From Limnephilus marmoratus (Eukaryota; Arthropoda; Insecta; Trichoptera; Limnephilidae): a stretch of 64,000 bases of DNA. Shown here piece by piece: positions 11,396 through 23,001 of the stretch (the first letter of the stretch is position 1; each line of letters opens with the position of its first letter). Below the pieces are notes generated by a model. The model had not been told where the DNA came from. It did no database searches and saw only the letters and a list, made by a program, of their open reading frames with translations. The position numbers and the translations under genes are program-made. Where the stretch lies: NCBI GenBank assembly GCA_917880885.1, contig OU862913.1, forward strand, positions 26,049,286 through 26,113,285. Direction: 5' to 3'.

Positions 11396-11544
11396 AAAAA
11401 AAATGTTGGTCAAAGAATGCGGAATTTTCCGCGAACTACACAAGGAATGGTTGATCATTATTGCTAGATAATGCATTTCAGTTTAATCAAATTATTGGCT
11501 ATATAAACGTGTATAATTTTACACTTAACTTTTAACTTTTTTTT

Positions 11545-11924
11545 GACGACCTCCGTAGTCCAGTGGGCAAGACTCTTGACTCACAATCCGGAGGTCGCGG
11601 GTTCGAACCCGGCATGCGCAAATAAATTTTATTTGATTAATTTGTGTTATTTCACAATTAATTCATTAAAAATAATATATAGTATATTTGCGGCATGTTC
11701 CAGAGTGGAAGATACTATTAGTATCGCCCTGGTGTAAGACCACCATTCTAAAATGGCTTTAGCCGTATTTGGTGACCAGATCTGAATAGCCAGGTATTTC
11801 CCAACCTTCCTCTTACCCACCTCCTTCCCCTCCCTACTACCTTAAGCCTCACAACATAGCCCAATTGAGGATGCCAGACGGGAGCAGTTGAGATTCTTGT
11901 GCGGTATTCACTGTAAAAAAAAAA
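11545..11924 (+). mobile_element. SINE A, full length
   Basis: The head reads GACGACCTCCGTAGTCCAGT, has an anticodon loop CTCACAA (anticodon CAC, valine-like) and a B box GGTTCGAACCC, which is a canonical internal pol III promoter element. The body follows after CAAATAAATTTTATTT, and the copy ends in ten A residues at 11915-11924. Relative to the copy at 46121 it lacks about 20 bp in the body before GGCTTTAGCC. Confidence 0.9.
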
Positions 11925-12175
11925 GCTGAAAACTCAAAAGTTGCAATATTCATTTTCATTCCTAGCAAGACAGTTACTTGACAATATCTACCTATTTTCT
12001 TGTAACAATTCTACTTCAAACGCCTATGATATGATCCAAAATTCAAACAACGTTGTTGAAAACTGCTTTAAAAAAATGAAAATTGCATCCACCGGTTATA
12101 TTACATGTAAGAACATAATGCATTTGACCAATGAACGCGTTGCTGCGTAAAAATGAACTATCATATTATCAAAGG

Positions 12176-12260
12176 TCTCTTCATACAGCATCCTCAAAGA
12201 TGACATAGAAATTATTTTCCTCCGGGCCTCCTGCGTGGAGTTCATTTAAAAATAATACAT
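12176..12260 (+). mobile_element. SINE B 3' fragment
   Basis: Contains CAGCATCCTCAAAGATGACA and the AATTATTTTCCTCCGGGCC half of the terminal hairpin, then GTGGAGTTCATTTAAAAATA. Only the last ~85 bp of the family is present. Confidence 0.65.
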
Positions 12261-13335
12261 ATCGGATAATTTACATCGCAAAAACAAGCTACTAACAACA
12301 TCTACTATTTGGGGCCGACCCGTGAAGGAGTGGTCTTTCTGTCAAACGAGTAAACTGCTTTCACTGTGACGTCACGCGTTCCCTCCACATTTATATGGCG
12401 ATTTGAAAAATCAAATTATCAAAATTATTTTATTTACGGAAACGATTAAAAACATTGTTGATTTAGTTAGAAGGAAAAAAAATTAATTTCCTTATTGCGT
12501 CTAGTTGTTTTCATCTATACTAGTCCCAACTACGGGCCAAAAGCCCTCCGTAAAAATCTTCTTTCTGACAAAAAAAAAAACAGAAGATACCAGAATGTGG
12601 AATATCTTAAATCTTTCGAATTTTATAACTGTTTTGGTTTAGCCAGTTATAAAAACCATTAAAAAAAATATTTTCTTTATTTTATATAACGCATTTAACA
12701 TCACTTTCATCACAGCCTTGTTAAATGACATCGTAATGAAATGGTAAGGTGACAATGCAATTTTGAATTTTTAAAACACTTTTAAAAATGAATGGCATAT
12801 TAATAAATCTTTTGTTAGCGTTTTAATTTATATTCTCATATTAATTAATGTATGCAAATTAATACAATATAAAGTACCTTATCGACTTAACTAGATACTC
12901 AGTAATAAGCGCTAAATTTCCATAACAAGTTTTCCACAACGTTGTGGCGCATTCAAGACCTTCGTTCCCGGACTATTGCGCAGTAGAATTGTGTGCAATT
13001 TCAGGGGTCGAACCATTTGGATTCCGCTAATTTAATTGCTATAAACTTTCAACAGTGTATAAAATAATTAATATTATGTGTGCTTCTAAAATTAAACCCA
13101 CTCATGTAACAGTAAGAAAAATTGTTAACAGGAATAATTTATTACAAATGGATTACTTCTTTAGAACTCTTTTCATGGGGAAATCATATTAAAGGCTTTA
13201 GAGTATTGTAATCCATAAACGCATATGTAATATTTTACAATATTTTAAATAGTATTCTATTTCCATTTTTGTAACTATACATTTTATCTATAAGCAGTTT
13301 TATAAACAAATTATTTATCTCAAATACTTTATTAG
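12261..13335. other. No confident feature
   Basis: AT-rich. A TATAAAATAA box near 13056 is followed by a short ATG frame (from about 13078) and a GTAAGA, which could imitate a first exon. I could not support this further and do not call a gene. Confidence 0.4.
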
Positions 13336-14924
13336 TTACAAATATTTTTATTTTATTTTTATTTTATTTTATTTTGCAGAAACAAACAGTACATTATTAC
13401 ACAATGGAAAATAGTTACAAAGTTATAGAATTAATACAATAATTGGTACCATTGACATGTCGCTGTTATATGCTTATGTTTTTGTGAGATAAATAATACA
13501 TTATACCTAAATTAAATTAGTAAATTATTGAAGGAGAGGGGTGTGTGAGAGTGTTTGTATGTGTAAGGGTGCGCGTGAGGGTGTGTGGATGTGTGTGTTA
13601 TATGTGCGAATTCAGTGTGCTAAAAATATTTTTCTTAAATAGAGGGAGGGAATCAACAAATATATCGGTATTTGTGGTTTTTTGAATGGAGTTGAATCTA
13701 TGTATGAAGGATGCGGGAAATGGAAGAGTTGGCCGCAGCGTTCGTATTATTACTAGTTGTGTAAAAAAGGTTGGTGTGGCGAGTTCTTTTAGATGGGATG
13801 TTAAAATTTATTTGGGATAGAATTTCTGGGCAGTCTATTTCGATATGTATTATTTTATGGAGAAATGTCATGTCAGCTACCGTTCGCCTGGATTTCAGGG
13901 ATTGGAGAGTGCAGATGTAATTATTGTTGTATTTATAACCGAGATACTTAATAAATTTATTTTGTATGCGCTCTATATTATTGACGTATTGGGTGTATTT
14001 GGGATTCCTGACAGGCGATGCAAATTCCAGTGTACTTCTGACTAGTGAGGAGTAAAGCATTACTAGAGTATGTGGATTTCTAAATAATTTACTCAGACGT
14101 AGTATGAAACCCAACATTTTGTAAGATCTATCAGTGATTGAATCAATGTGCGTGTTAAATATAAGTTAACTGTCTAAACAGACTCCAAGGTCCTTACATT
14201 CATTTTTTGAGATCACGGGTTCATCGCAGAGTGAATATGAAAAGTTAATTATGTGCTTGTTTCTAGTAAAGGACATAGTGTGGCATTTAGAAACATTGAG
14301 GTCTAAATAGTTAGCTGTGCAATAGTTGCAGAGCCTATCTAAGTCACTTTGTAGCTCTTTACAGTCCGATAGAGAGCGAACCGTTTTGTAAATTTTCATA
14401 TCATCTGCAAACAATAAAAATTTAGAGTGTTGGAAACATGAGCCTATGTCATTTAAGTATATATTAAAGAAGAGCGGACCAAGGTGGGAACCCTGAGGGA
14501 CACCCGAGGTTACGTTCATTATTTTGGATAAAACTCTATTTATTGAGATAACTTGACTACGATTGCTAATGTATGATTTAATCCATCTAAACAAGTCACC
14601 GTGTATTCCAAGACGAGTGAGTTTATTTAACAGAATTGAGTGGATAACGTGGTCAAAGGCCTTTGAGAAGTCGGTGTACATAGCATCGACCTGCACCCTT
14701 TCGTCCATACTGCTCTGCAAATAGTTGACAAATAGGGCAAGGTTAGATGTTGTAGAACGATTTTTCATGAATCCGTGTTGGTTCTGTGAAATTGTTGTAG
14801 TGATATTCGGTTAAAGTTGGTCGTAAACGATTTTTTCAAGAATTTTACTTAAGATGGGAAGTTGAGAGATAGGTCTGTGGTTTTTTACGTCATGTTTGTC
14901 ACCCTTTTTAAAAATGGGAGTTAT

Positions 14925-14927
14925 TTT

Positions 14928-14958
<31 letters not shown>

Positions 14959-17506
14959 GCAACATTTATTATAATTACAATTTTACAACAAATATATAAT
15001 TTTTTTTACAGGTATTTTTTTTTTACTACCCTTCCATTTAAAGCATTTGCTTGTGTATGGAAGGGGAGTGTACATAAATGCTATTAGTTATTAGTTATAA
15101 GTTAGTACTTAAATAATTAATTGTACATAAATATATGTGAGCTGCAGTATTTGTTTGATAATGGTGATTTGATAAAAGTGAGTTTTTTTAAAAAAAGAAA
15201 GAATGTAATGGAAAACTAAGGATATTTGTAAGATTAATTGACAGTAATTTTTTTCTTAAGAATATTTTTAAAATGTCTCTTGACAGAGAGCAGTATTCGG
15301 GTTTTATCATTAATGCTTCTGATTTCTTCTGGTAGACGATTGAAAAAAGTTCTTCCCTGGTAAGTATAATGATGCTGTGCAAAAGACGTATTTAGTTTTG
15401 GGCATAGAAAAACATGTTTAAGTCGAGTTCTGTTTTCATTTAAAAATGGATATTTATCTTTTTCCTTTATAATTTGAATCAATGAATTTTTAATATATAA
15501 ATCTTTAAATGTGGGTACTTGAAATTCTTCAAACAGGCGTTCTGTTGGGTAGTCTAAGGATTTTTTTAATATAATTTTAATAATTGTCCTTTGTACAATT
15601 TCTATTGGAAGAAGGTTACATTTATACGCGGATCCCCAACTAATAATAGCGTATTGTAGAGTGGATTGAACTAAGGCATAGTAGATTAAATATAGATTTT
15701 TTATCGACAGAAAATTTCTAATTCTTAAAAATATATATATTAATTTTCTGATTTTGTTTACTACTTGACATATTTGTTCCTTCCATTTCAGATTTTTGTC
15801 GATAATTACTCCGAGATATTTAATTTTATTTGTTGTTTTTAATATTGTACAGTTTGATTTGCAATAATTTTGGCTATGAATTTTAGTATTATCGTGTATG
15901 ACAATGTTAAAATTTTTGGGAGCATCGTTTGGATGGATTGCAAATGGAATTACAAATGTCTTTTCACTATTTAGTGATAGTAAATTAGTGTCGAAAAAAT
16001 TCTTAAGCGTGTTGATGTCTTCTGTGGCCTTTAATTCTACATTTTCCCAAGTCTTTTCACTTATTATTAATACTGTATCGTCGGCGTATGATGTAATTTG
16101 ACCATTTAAATGTTGAAAAAAAATATCATTTACATATATGGTAAAAAAAATTGGTCCAAGCACTGTACCTTGCGGGATTCCAAAGCTTGAAATCTCTTGA
16201 TCACTATTAACATGATTGATTTTTACCACTTGAGGGCGGTTTTTTAAGTAGTTTGTGATCCATTTAATCGCGTTGCCTTTAATGCCAATATCATTTAATT
16301 TTTTTAATAGCTTCTCATGGGATATGCTATCGAATGCCTTTCTGAGGTCAATAAATATGCCCGCACATTTTTTACCTTTATCTAATGATTCGTAAATGTA
16401 TGAAGTTACGTTAGCAATGGCATCTTGTGTGCTGAGCGATTTAATAAAACCAAACTGGTTTTTGTGTAGTATTTTATTACTATCTAGGAAATTTACCAAT
16501 TGTTTTTTTACTATTTTTTCAAATATCTTTCCTATGTTAGAAATTAGACAAATTGGGCGATAATTCGTTACTTGTTGCGGATCACCAGATTTGTAAATAG
16601 GTGAGATTATTGTGTTTTTGTAATTCATTGGAAATATTCCTTTCGTTAAACTCAAGTTTATTAAATGAGTGATGGGTTTTATTAAGTAAGATTTCATAGA
16701 TTTTAACATTTGTGCCGTAATAGAATCAAAACCGGGAGACGAACCTCCTTTCATATTTTCTATTATTTTTAAGATTTCACATTCTGTTGTTATTTCAAAT
16801 GTTGAAAGTATATTACGTTTCTGTAATTTTTTATTTTTTTGTTTTTCTGGGTTAGAAGGCTTTTGAATATTTTTCGCAAGATTTTTTCCAACATTTGCAA
16901 AGAAGGAATTAAATATGTTTGCACATTGTTTAGGCTGTAAATTGGCATCTATAATTTTTTTATCATGTTCGATGTACTTAATATTTTGTGTTTTTTTTGT
17001 ATTGTCTATGGCCAAATTCACAGTTTTCCACATTTGTTTATGGTTATTTTCTGAAGATAATATTTTATTTTTAAAGAACTCTTCCTTACTTTTTTTAATA
17101 TAAGATGTTAATTTATTTTTATATTTTTTATAAAAAATATATGCTTTTTCATCATGGGGATTTTTTAAAGTTGTTTTATAAAGTTTTTCTTTGTTTCTGA
17201 TAGATATTATAAGTCCTTTGGTAATCCAAGGTTTTAAACATCTTAATTTTGATTTTATGTGTATTATTATTTCAGTTGTCGAATTTTTAATGTGTTGTGA
17301 CAGGATTTTTTCAAAGTTTTTCGAACATATTTCGGTATCATCACTCTTTAAAACATTGTTCCAATTTTCCATTTTTAGTTTTTCAGAGAGAATAGTCAAG
17401 TCTATTGTTGATTTTTTGGGTACTAAATTATGTTTTTTATGTTTAATATTATTATTATACAGAAGTAAGCATGAATGATGATCAGTTATGTTATTACAGC
17501 AGACTT
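14925..17506 (-). mobile_element. Younger Jockey-like LINE, 5'-truncated, nested insertion
   Basis: On the minus strand it begins near 17506 inside the endonuclease domain, contains one long ORF (15234-17510), a ~290-bp 3' UTR and a long poly-A (T run ~14922-14946). The host LINE supplies AATAAC at both junctions, giving a TSD of about 6-7 bp. The 3' UTR carries a hairpin at 15029-15065 that is conserved, with a compensatory base change, in the relative at 22070-22101. Confidence 0.88.
15029..15065 (-). other. Conserved 3' UTR hairpin, second copy
   Basis: A 9-bp perfect stem (15029-15037 with 15057-15065) and a 19-base loop, 169 bp downstream of the RT stop. It is the positional equivalent of 22070-22101 in the related copy. 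Confidence 0.7.
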
Positions 17507-17510
17507 CCAC
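15234..17510 (-). CDS. Jockey-like LINE ORF2, endonuclease-truncated RT, 758 codons
   Basis: The frame opens in the end of the AP-endonuclease domain (TDHH near residue 9 is the counterpart of the SDH motif). RT boxes are all present: NYRPI (316-320), FIDLRKAFD (386-394, catalytic Asp), GIPQGTVLGP (444-453), YADD (475-478, catalytic pair), and KYLGVIID in the thumb. The C-terminal YQGRTFFNRLPEEIR motif closes it. About 220 N-terminal residues of endonuclease and ORF1 are lost by 5' truncation, so the given start is not native. The RT itself has no stop or frameshift, which implies recent insertion. The protein would copy its own RNA at a nicked target. Confidence 0.9.
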   Translation of the reverse strand: MEVCCNNITDHHSCLLLYNNNIKHKKHNLVPKKSTIDLTILSEKLKMENWNNVLKSDDTEICSKNFEKILSQHIKNSTTEIIIHIKSKLRCLKPWITKGLIISIRNKEKLYKTTLKNPHDEKAYIFYKKYKNKLTSYIKKSKEEFFKNKILSSENNHKQMWKTVNLAIDNTKKTQNIKYIEHDKKIIDANLQPKQCANIFNSFFANVGKNLAKNIQKPSNPEKQKNKKLQKRNILSTFEITTECEILKIIENMKGGSSPGFDSITAQMLKSMKSYLIKPITHLINLSLTKGIFPMNYKNTIISPIYKSGDPQQVTNYRPICLISNIGKIFEKIVKKQLVNFLDSNKILHKNQFGFIKSLSTQDAIANVTSYIYESLDKGKKCAGIFIDLRKAFDSISHEKLLKKLNDIGIKGNAIKWITNYLKNRPQVVKINHVNSDQEISSFGIPQGTVLGPIFFTIYVNDIFFQHLNGQITSYADDTVLIISEKTWENVELKATEDINTLKNFFDTNLLSLNSEKTFVIPFAIHPNDAPKNFNIVIHDNTKIHSQNYCKSNCTILKTTNKIKYLGVIIDKNLKWKEQICQVVNKIRKLIYIFLRIRNFLSIKNLYLIYYALVQSTLQYAIISWGSAYKCNLLPIEIVQRTIIKIILKKSLDYPTERLFEEFQVPTFKDLYIKNSLIQIIKEKDKYPFLNENRTRLKHVFLCPKLNTSFAQHHYTYQGRTFFNRLPEEIRSINDKTRILLSVKRHFKNILKKKITVN

Positions 17511-18199
17511 TTATAAGGAAACGTACCTTCACTTAATGATTTTTTGAAAATTGCACAGACGATACCGGGCAAACTATCTAAACCAGGTCCTCTGTTAATG
17601 TCAATGGATGATAGATATTTGTAGGTAATGTCGTCGTTGATTGTAATTGAGGCTTTAGCTATGTTATTCAGCGGATCAGATTCATGAACATCAGATGCTA
17701 AATTTTGGGTGTGATCAGTGAAGACGGTAGAGAAATAGTCAGCAAATAGATCGGTAATCTCCTTACTATTGTGTGCGATTCTCGAGCCATATGTTAGGTG
17801 TTCAGGTATGGAAGGAGATTTTCTTTGCGTTTTGACAAAGCTCCATATTTTTTTTTACATTATTTTGTATGGCATGTTCTAAGTGTGAAATATAATTGTG
17901 GTATGTGAGAGTAGCGATTTTCTTTTGTCGTTTACGGAGCAGTGAAAAAGTTTGGTAATCTAGATTTATAGCATTAGTACAAAGAAAGTACAAAGTAGCT
18001 CCCCAGTTAGATCCGAGAATATTTCTCTACTAATTGGGTATCCAAAACTGTTAATAAATGAAATGTTACATATAATTATTGTGAATATTTACTTTTTTCT
18101 AAATTACAATAAACAAAAATAAAATAAAGTGCATACATAAAAATAAATGTTTTTTCGTTTGTACCTCATTATTTCCTACATCATTCATCCGATTGCGAT

Positions 18200-18535
18200 G
18201 TTACTTTGGTGAATTGTTGTGCGCAAGCCCGCAAAGGTTTTTTCTGTAAAAGGAATTTGTATAAAGAACTCAATAGGTGGCGCGCGAGGTGTTCTTATTT
18301 CATTCAGTTTAGCGGCAGGGACGGAAGGCGGGAGGGAAGGATAATCCGGGAAGGGAAAGGGAAAAGAGGAGGAGGAGGGTTCGCGGGAAGGGAACGAGGG
18401 GGGGGGGGGAGGTAAACGCGAAAAAGGAAAGGAACGCGGAAAGGGAATTTCGCGGGACATAGGAAAGGACACGCAGGAAGAATCAATTTCTTTCTTTCAG
18501 TGCCTGTGCAACGCATGCCGGGTACTCGGTACCAT
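18200..18535 (+). mobile_element. G/A-rich Helitron-like fragment
   Basis: Consists of AATAGGTGGCGCGCGAG, a long purine-rich stretch (about 18310-18480, dominated by GGGAAGG and GGAGG), then AATCAATTTCTTTC and GCAACGCATGCCGGGTAC. The same three blocks occur at 44650-45110 (reverse) and 55630-55825, so this is one repeat family. The long open frames here on both strands are side effects of the purine bias. Confidence 0.6.
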
Positions 18536-19130
18536 TATATAAAATTGGATTTGAAAAATAATGATTAATCACGTTTAGAAAGATAAATTCTGACCAAATA
18601 TTGTACCTCACAACTTAAATTTTTCTTTTGATTTACTAAACACGTCCATTAAATGACGTATTATATATCTAGCTTTTAAAAATCCGCTCCGCGGGTTTTT
18701 GTTGCTAGTCCCTGCACGCGACAAAACCTTTATGAAAAATTTAATGTACGAAAATGGTTTTGCAAAGGGCGCGGCGTCAGATTTTTACTCAAAATCGAAT
18801 TCCTAAATTTCAACCGTACAGAGGCTAGCGTATTAATACTATCAGATATTAAAATATTCACCAGGATTAAACAGTTTACAATAAATAACACGTGATCCCA
18901 ATTATGTCCTATAAAGTCTAGACCTGCATATTATATCATTTACAAAACATGCGTAAATAATAATTCGCCTACATTTTAACGTTCATTGGTCAAATGCATT
19001 GAACATATAGTTTTTTATTAGTGACGGATGTACAGGTGGATGCAATCTGTTATCCATAAGTTGTTATTATAGTTTGTCTAGTCTGTAGTTAGAAGTAAGA
19101 CAGAGCATTGACATATTTGTAAAACAGCGC
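18536..19130. other. No recognised gene
   Basis: AT-rich. A short hairpin AAAAATCCGC-TCC-GCGGGTTTTT lies near 18677, flanked by non-coding DNA; its meaning is unknown. The last ~100 bp may be the 3' UTR of the R4-like copy that follows. Confidence 0.4.
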
Positions 19131-20140
19131 TTTACTTTTACGCACCAGATTTAAATGTCCGGGTTAAATTTTCCCCACAGGAAAAACTAAACCCTTTCAC
19201 ACACTTTCCCAAATGATCATCTAGTCAATCCACGCTATGCAATTGCACTATATAAGTATTATAAATACAAAACAATACAAGAACAACATTTCAACCTACC
19301 AGAGACCAAATGGGAAAATAATTCACCGACTCCAGATATTTTCATATCAGAGGGTTCGGCTCTGTGGAATACCTAATTGAACCTATAAATCCAACTGATA
19401 CCTCAATATAAATATTTAAAAAATCTTTTGTAATCCTACATGTATTTAAAATGACCGATTTTTGCATTTTTATGTATAAATTCTTTGACAAATCTAATAT
19501 GCCTAAATTTTTAATCAGAGACCTAGGTATAATGCCAGTAGCCGAAATAACAAATGGAAATATTTTTATAGTCTGAGAATGCCAAATTCTTTTAATCTCA
19601 TTTCATAAATTTGTGTATTTTCTAATTTTTTCAGAAACAGATTTTTGAATATTACAGGAATTTGGAATAGCTACATCAATGATATAAGTAATTTTTTTAA
19701 ATTTTGTCATGTAAAACTATATCAGATCTAATTTTTCTATCTGTTAATATAGTTTTATCATAATATATTTTATAAAATTTATTTTCTATAAATGAATTTG
19801 GTTCATATTCATAATATGGTACTATATTACGGCTGTGAATCAAGTTATGTTTAATTACCAAACTTTGATGGATTATTTTTAAAACCTGATTGTGCCTAAA
19901 TGTATACTCGGACGGCGCTAATACAGAACATGCCGATATAATATGTTCTATAGTTTTCGGAAAAGCCAATCATTTTCAACATAAATCATCAATTTGATTT
20001 ATGTCTTTCATTATATGCATCCTATAATTTTTAGAATTAACGAATTTATTTTGAATTGCAAGTACAAATCCTTCTATTTCTGCGCTCAACTCTCCAATAC
20101 TCAACCATTTGTCTGACGAAGGTTTGCCAACATACGTTAC
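19131..20140 (-). pseudogene. R4/Dong-like LINE, 3' part only
   Basis: Nearly collinear with 49233-50230. The minus frame preserves the zinc knuckle region (ETIEHI-type: here KTIEHIISAC), RHNQVLKIIHQSL, YYDKTILTDR and the endonuclease-type SDIVLHD. Stops and losses, including a changed first cysteine pair, make it non-functional. Upstream RT is absent. See 49011-51820 for the longer copy. Confidence 0.8.
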
Positions 20141-20164
20141 ATACATTATAATTATTTTGTATAT

Positions 20165-20380
20165 GATATCATTATCATAATATTATAATGGCGAAAGTTT
20201 GTATAGGTTTATGGATGTATTGATGAATGGATAAATGTTTGTTACTCTTTCACGAAAAATATACTGAATGGAATTTAAAAATTCTTTCACTAATAAAAAG
20301 ATACATTATTTGCAATTATTATAGGCTGAATATATTGGTAAGCTCTGGCGATAAGAATAAGCTCTGGCATTATGAAATTA
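20165..20380 (+). mobile_element. Helitron-like 5' fragment
   Basis: Contains ATATTATAATGGCGAAAGTT, GTTTGTTACTCTTTCACG and AATTCTTTCACTAATA, words characteristic of the 5' half of Lep1-like non-autonomous Helitrons in insects. A GCTCTGGCATTATGAAAT block at its end recurs at 44521 and (as TGGCGTTATGAAATTC) at 54490. No terminus could be fixed. Confidence 0.5.
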
Positions 20381-20394
20381 TTTATTATACGTTT

Positions 20395-22188
20395 ATTATT
20401 TGATAAACTTAAGTTTAACAGAGGGGATATTTCCGACAAACTATAAAAACACAATTATTTCACCTATATATAAATCTGAAGATCCACAACAAGTGACTAA
20501 CTATCGCCCATTTTGTCTAATTTCAAACATTGGAAAGATTTTTGAAAAAATTGTGAAAAACCAATTGATCAGTTTCCTAGAAAGAAATAAAATTCTTCAC
20601 AAAAACCAGTTTGGTTTTATAAAGTAACTCAGCACACAAGATGCTATTGCTAATGTAACCTCATACATCAACGAATCATTGGATAAAGATGAAAAATGTT
20701 CCGGTATATTTATTGATCTCAGAAAAGCCTTTAATAGTATATCCCATGATATTCTACTAAAAAAACTGAACAATATAGGTATAAAAGACAATGCGATTAA
20801 ATGGATTTCGAACTACCTAAAAAATCGACCACAAGTCGTAAAAATAAATCAGATTAATAGCGATAAAGAAATGTCAGACTTTGGAATCCCGCAAGGTACA
20901 GTAATCGGACCAATCCTTTTCACCATATATGTTAATGACATTTTTTTTCAACCACTACATGGCCGAATTACTTCATATGCCAAAGATACTGTACTAATAA
21001 TTAGCGATAAAACATGGGAAAAAGTAATATTTAAAGCCACCGAAGACATAAATATTTTAAAGAATTTCTTTGACGTAAATTTACTATCACTAAATAGTGA
21101 TAAAACATTTGTAATTCCATTTGCAATACACAAAAATGATACCCCTAAAAACATTGACATCATCATCCATGATAATTCCAAAACACATAATAAAAATCAT
21201 TGTAGCCCAAATTGCACAATGTTAAAAACAACAAACACAATCAAATACTTAGGAGTCATTATCGATAAAAATTTGAAATGGAAGGAACAAATTTGTCAAG
21301 TTGTAAAAAAAATTAGAAAATTGATTTATATATTTTTAAGAATCAGATATTTTTTATCTGTAAAAAACTTATATCTAATATATTACGCTTTGGTTCAATC
21401 AACTTTACAATATGCTATCATTAGCTGGGGATCCGCGTACAAAACTAATCTTTCCCCAATTGAAGTTGTGCAGAGGCTTATAATTAAAATCATATTAAAA
21501 AAACCCTCTGACTACCCAACGGATCAATTATTTAAGGAATTCTAAGTACCTTCTTTCAAAGATCTGTACAATAGAAATGCATTGATTCAAATTATAAAAG
21601 AAAAAGAAAAGTATCAATTTATAACTGAAAACCGTACTAGACATAAATATATTTTTTCATGCCCAAAATTAAACACTTCCTTCGCACAAAATTATTATAC
21701 TTATCAAGGAAGACTTATTTTCAACCGACTACCGGATAAAATTAGAAAAAATAATGATAAAATCCAATTAATAAACACTGTTAAAAAATATTTTAAAGAT
21801 AATCTCAAAAAAAAAAAATCTCAAGAATAACTTATAACTCAGTTTCCAAGTGATACTCCATTCTTCAAATAAAGTTAAATTTTGTTTTGTTTTAACAACT
21901 AATTACAATAATTCTAGATAATTTATCCAATTATCCAAAGAGTTAAATTGTTTAAAAGTAGATGAATACTTATAATTACAAAGCACCAAACTTATAACTT
22001 ATTGTTTTTTACATTTACATTGTAATTTATGAACTTATAATATAATATAGCATTAAAAAAATGTACACTACTCTTCCAGACTAATGCTTCCATGGAAGAG
22101 TGGTATTAAGATATTTGAACATGAACATGTACACAAAGTATTACACCATCTAAATGTACATTATATAAAAAAAAAAAAAAAAAAAAAT
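20395..22188 (+). pseudogene. Jockey-like LINE copy with YAKD catalytic box
   Basis: Closely related to 15234-17510, on the opposite strand. The frame starts in the RT fingers (INLSLTEGIFPTNYKN), has a stop at 20625-20627, then FIDLRKAFNSISH, GIPQGTVIGP and SYAKDT where the active RT has YADD. A second break occurs at 21543, followed by the C-terminal tail to 21830. The 3' UTR keeps the hairpin at 22070-22101 and ends in poly-A (about 22168-22187). Loss of a catalytic Asp plus stops make it dead. Confidence 0.9.
22070..22101 (+). other. Conserved 3' UTR hairpin of the Jockey-like family
   Basis: ACTCTTCCA (22070-22078) pairs perfectly with TGGAAGAGT (22093-22101) across a 14-base loop. The relative at 15029-15065 has CCCTTCCAT pairing with ATGGAAGGG. 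Where one has a C-G pair the other has T-A, so the stem is kept while sequence changes. Such hairpins in LINE 3' UTRs can serve as RT recognition sites. Confidence 0.7.
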
Positions 22189-22299
22189 TGTCCAGACGAA
22201 AAGCAAAGCATTGCTAAGTAATTGTTTGACGTGCGCTGTCATTTTGTTATTTGTTTAGGTTACCATGGAGATTCCTTTGACAGTAAAAATTCAAATTTG

Positions 22300-22437
22300 C
22301 ATAAAATACTTATATCGAATGTCTGTACTAATTTTATAAATGGTGGTGGAGGCAGGGGAAGGGGAGGGGGTTTGTGGGAGGGGGAGGAGGTGTAGTGGCA
22401 ACCCCCCTTATACCATGCGAGCGAAGCCGCGGGAAAA
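22300..22437 (+). mobile_element. Helitron-like 3' fragment
   Basis: A G-rich stretch followed by ACCATGCGAGCGAAGCCGCG and GGAAAAAAG. The GCGAAGCCGCGGG word is a common ending of Lep1-like insect Helitron derivatives, but the final CTAG is missing. Confidence 0.4.
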
Positions 22438-22769
22438 AAGATAGTAATAATATAATATTTTTATTGAGTAAAGGTTACGAATTCCGCTGCACGATCAGTA
22501 AATACAACTAAAAACAACTGTTGGCTTAGACTTAATTACTTAAATAAATGTAATAACATGTAATTGACGTCGGGGTAGTTGGTAAAATATGCATTAAAGC
22601 ACCAGTTATTTCAAGAAGTTGATTTGAAAGTTCGCAACTGCCAGTTTTCTTACTTCACTTTTAATAGTAGTCGTAAGAAAGAGAAGATTCTGAGATTGCA
22701 GTCGGTTGTTTGGGTATCTGCTTATTATATTATAATTTCTTCAAAAATAAAAATAAATTCTTACTAGAC

Positions 22770-22995
22770 TAAAAAAAATACTAATTGGAAAGACTACGGA
22801 CCACATTTTTGAAACTAAAGTTGCTCCACATTTAGATTACTGCTCCTGGATGTTATATTTGGCCAATAAAGGAAATTTGGACTACCTACAAATTATTAAT
22901 AGAAAAGAGCTATGAGATGTATACTGGGGAAGGCAAGTATGCAAGGATTAACCAGACGAGAGAGGAGCTAAATTGGATTTCATTAAAAAAGACAT
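22770..22995 (+). pseudogene. LINE RT C-terminal fragment
   Basis: With two frameshifts, the plus strand reads VAPHLDYCSWMLYLANKG, an INRK block, and a RERRELNWISLK block, the order found after the RT thumb in Jockey-type LINEs. It ends where the left arm of a long inverted repeat starts (23002). Confidence 0.55.
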
Positions 22996-23001
22996 TGTGT
23001 C

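Larger units (their letters stand above)
13340..18020 (-). pseudogene. Old Jockey/CR1-type LINE, split by a younger LINE
   Basis: Reading the minus strand: an N-terminal RT region at 17993-17520 ends FPYKWKSAVIT; after the 14925-17506 insertion it resumes PIFKKGDKHDVKNHRPIS. Then come NQHGFMKNRST, MYTDFSKAFD, SGVPQGSHLGP and the catalytic LFADDMKIYK (14768-14166), and a C-terminal domain (14117-13698). Stop codons near 14815 and 14165 show decay. The 3' UTR runs to an AAAAT-rich tail at ~13345-13375. The endonuclease domain is not seen. A relative lies at 47140-48425. Confidence 0.85.

Noticed and set aside
13056..13125. TATA box, short ATG frame and GTAAGA resembling a first exon
   Set aside because: Only ~12 codons, no signal peptide or similarity, and no initiator; much weaker than the candidate at 36877.
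18185..18516. Long overlapping ORFs on both strands (Ser/Pro/Phe-rich and Gly/Arg-rich)
   Set aside because: They arise from a purine-rich repeat tract shared with 44800-45100 and 55650-55790; low-complexity translation without domain support.
18672..18700. Hairpin with T-run resembling a bacterial terminator
   Set aside because: Eukaryotic context with no upstream gene; short GC-rich palindrome followed by T is not informative here.
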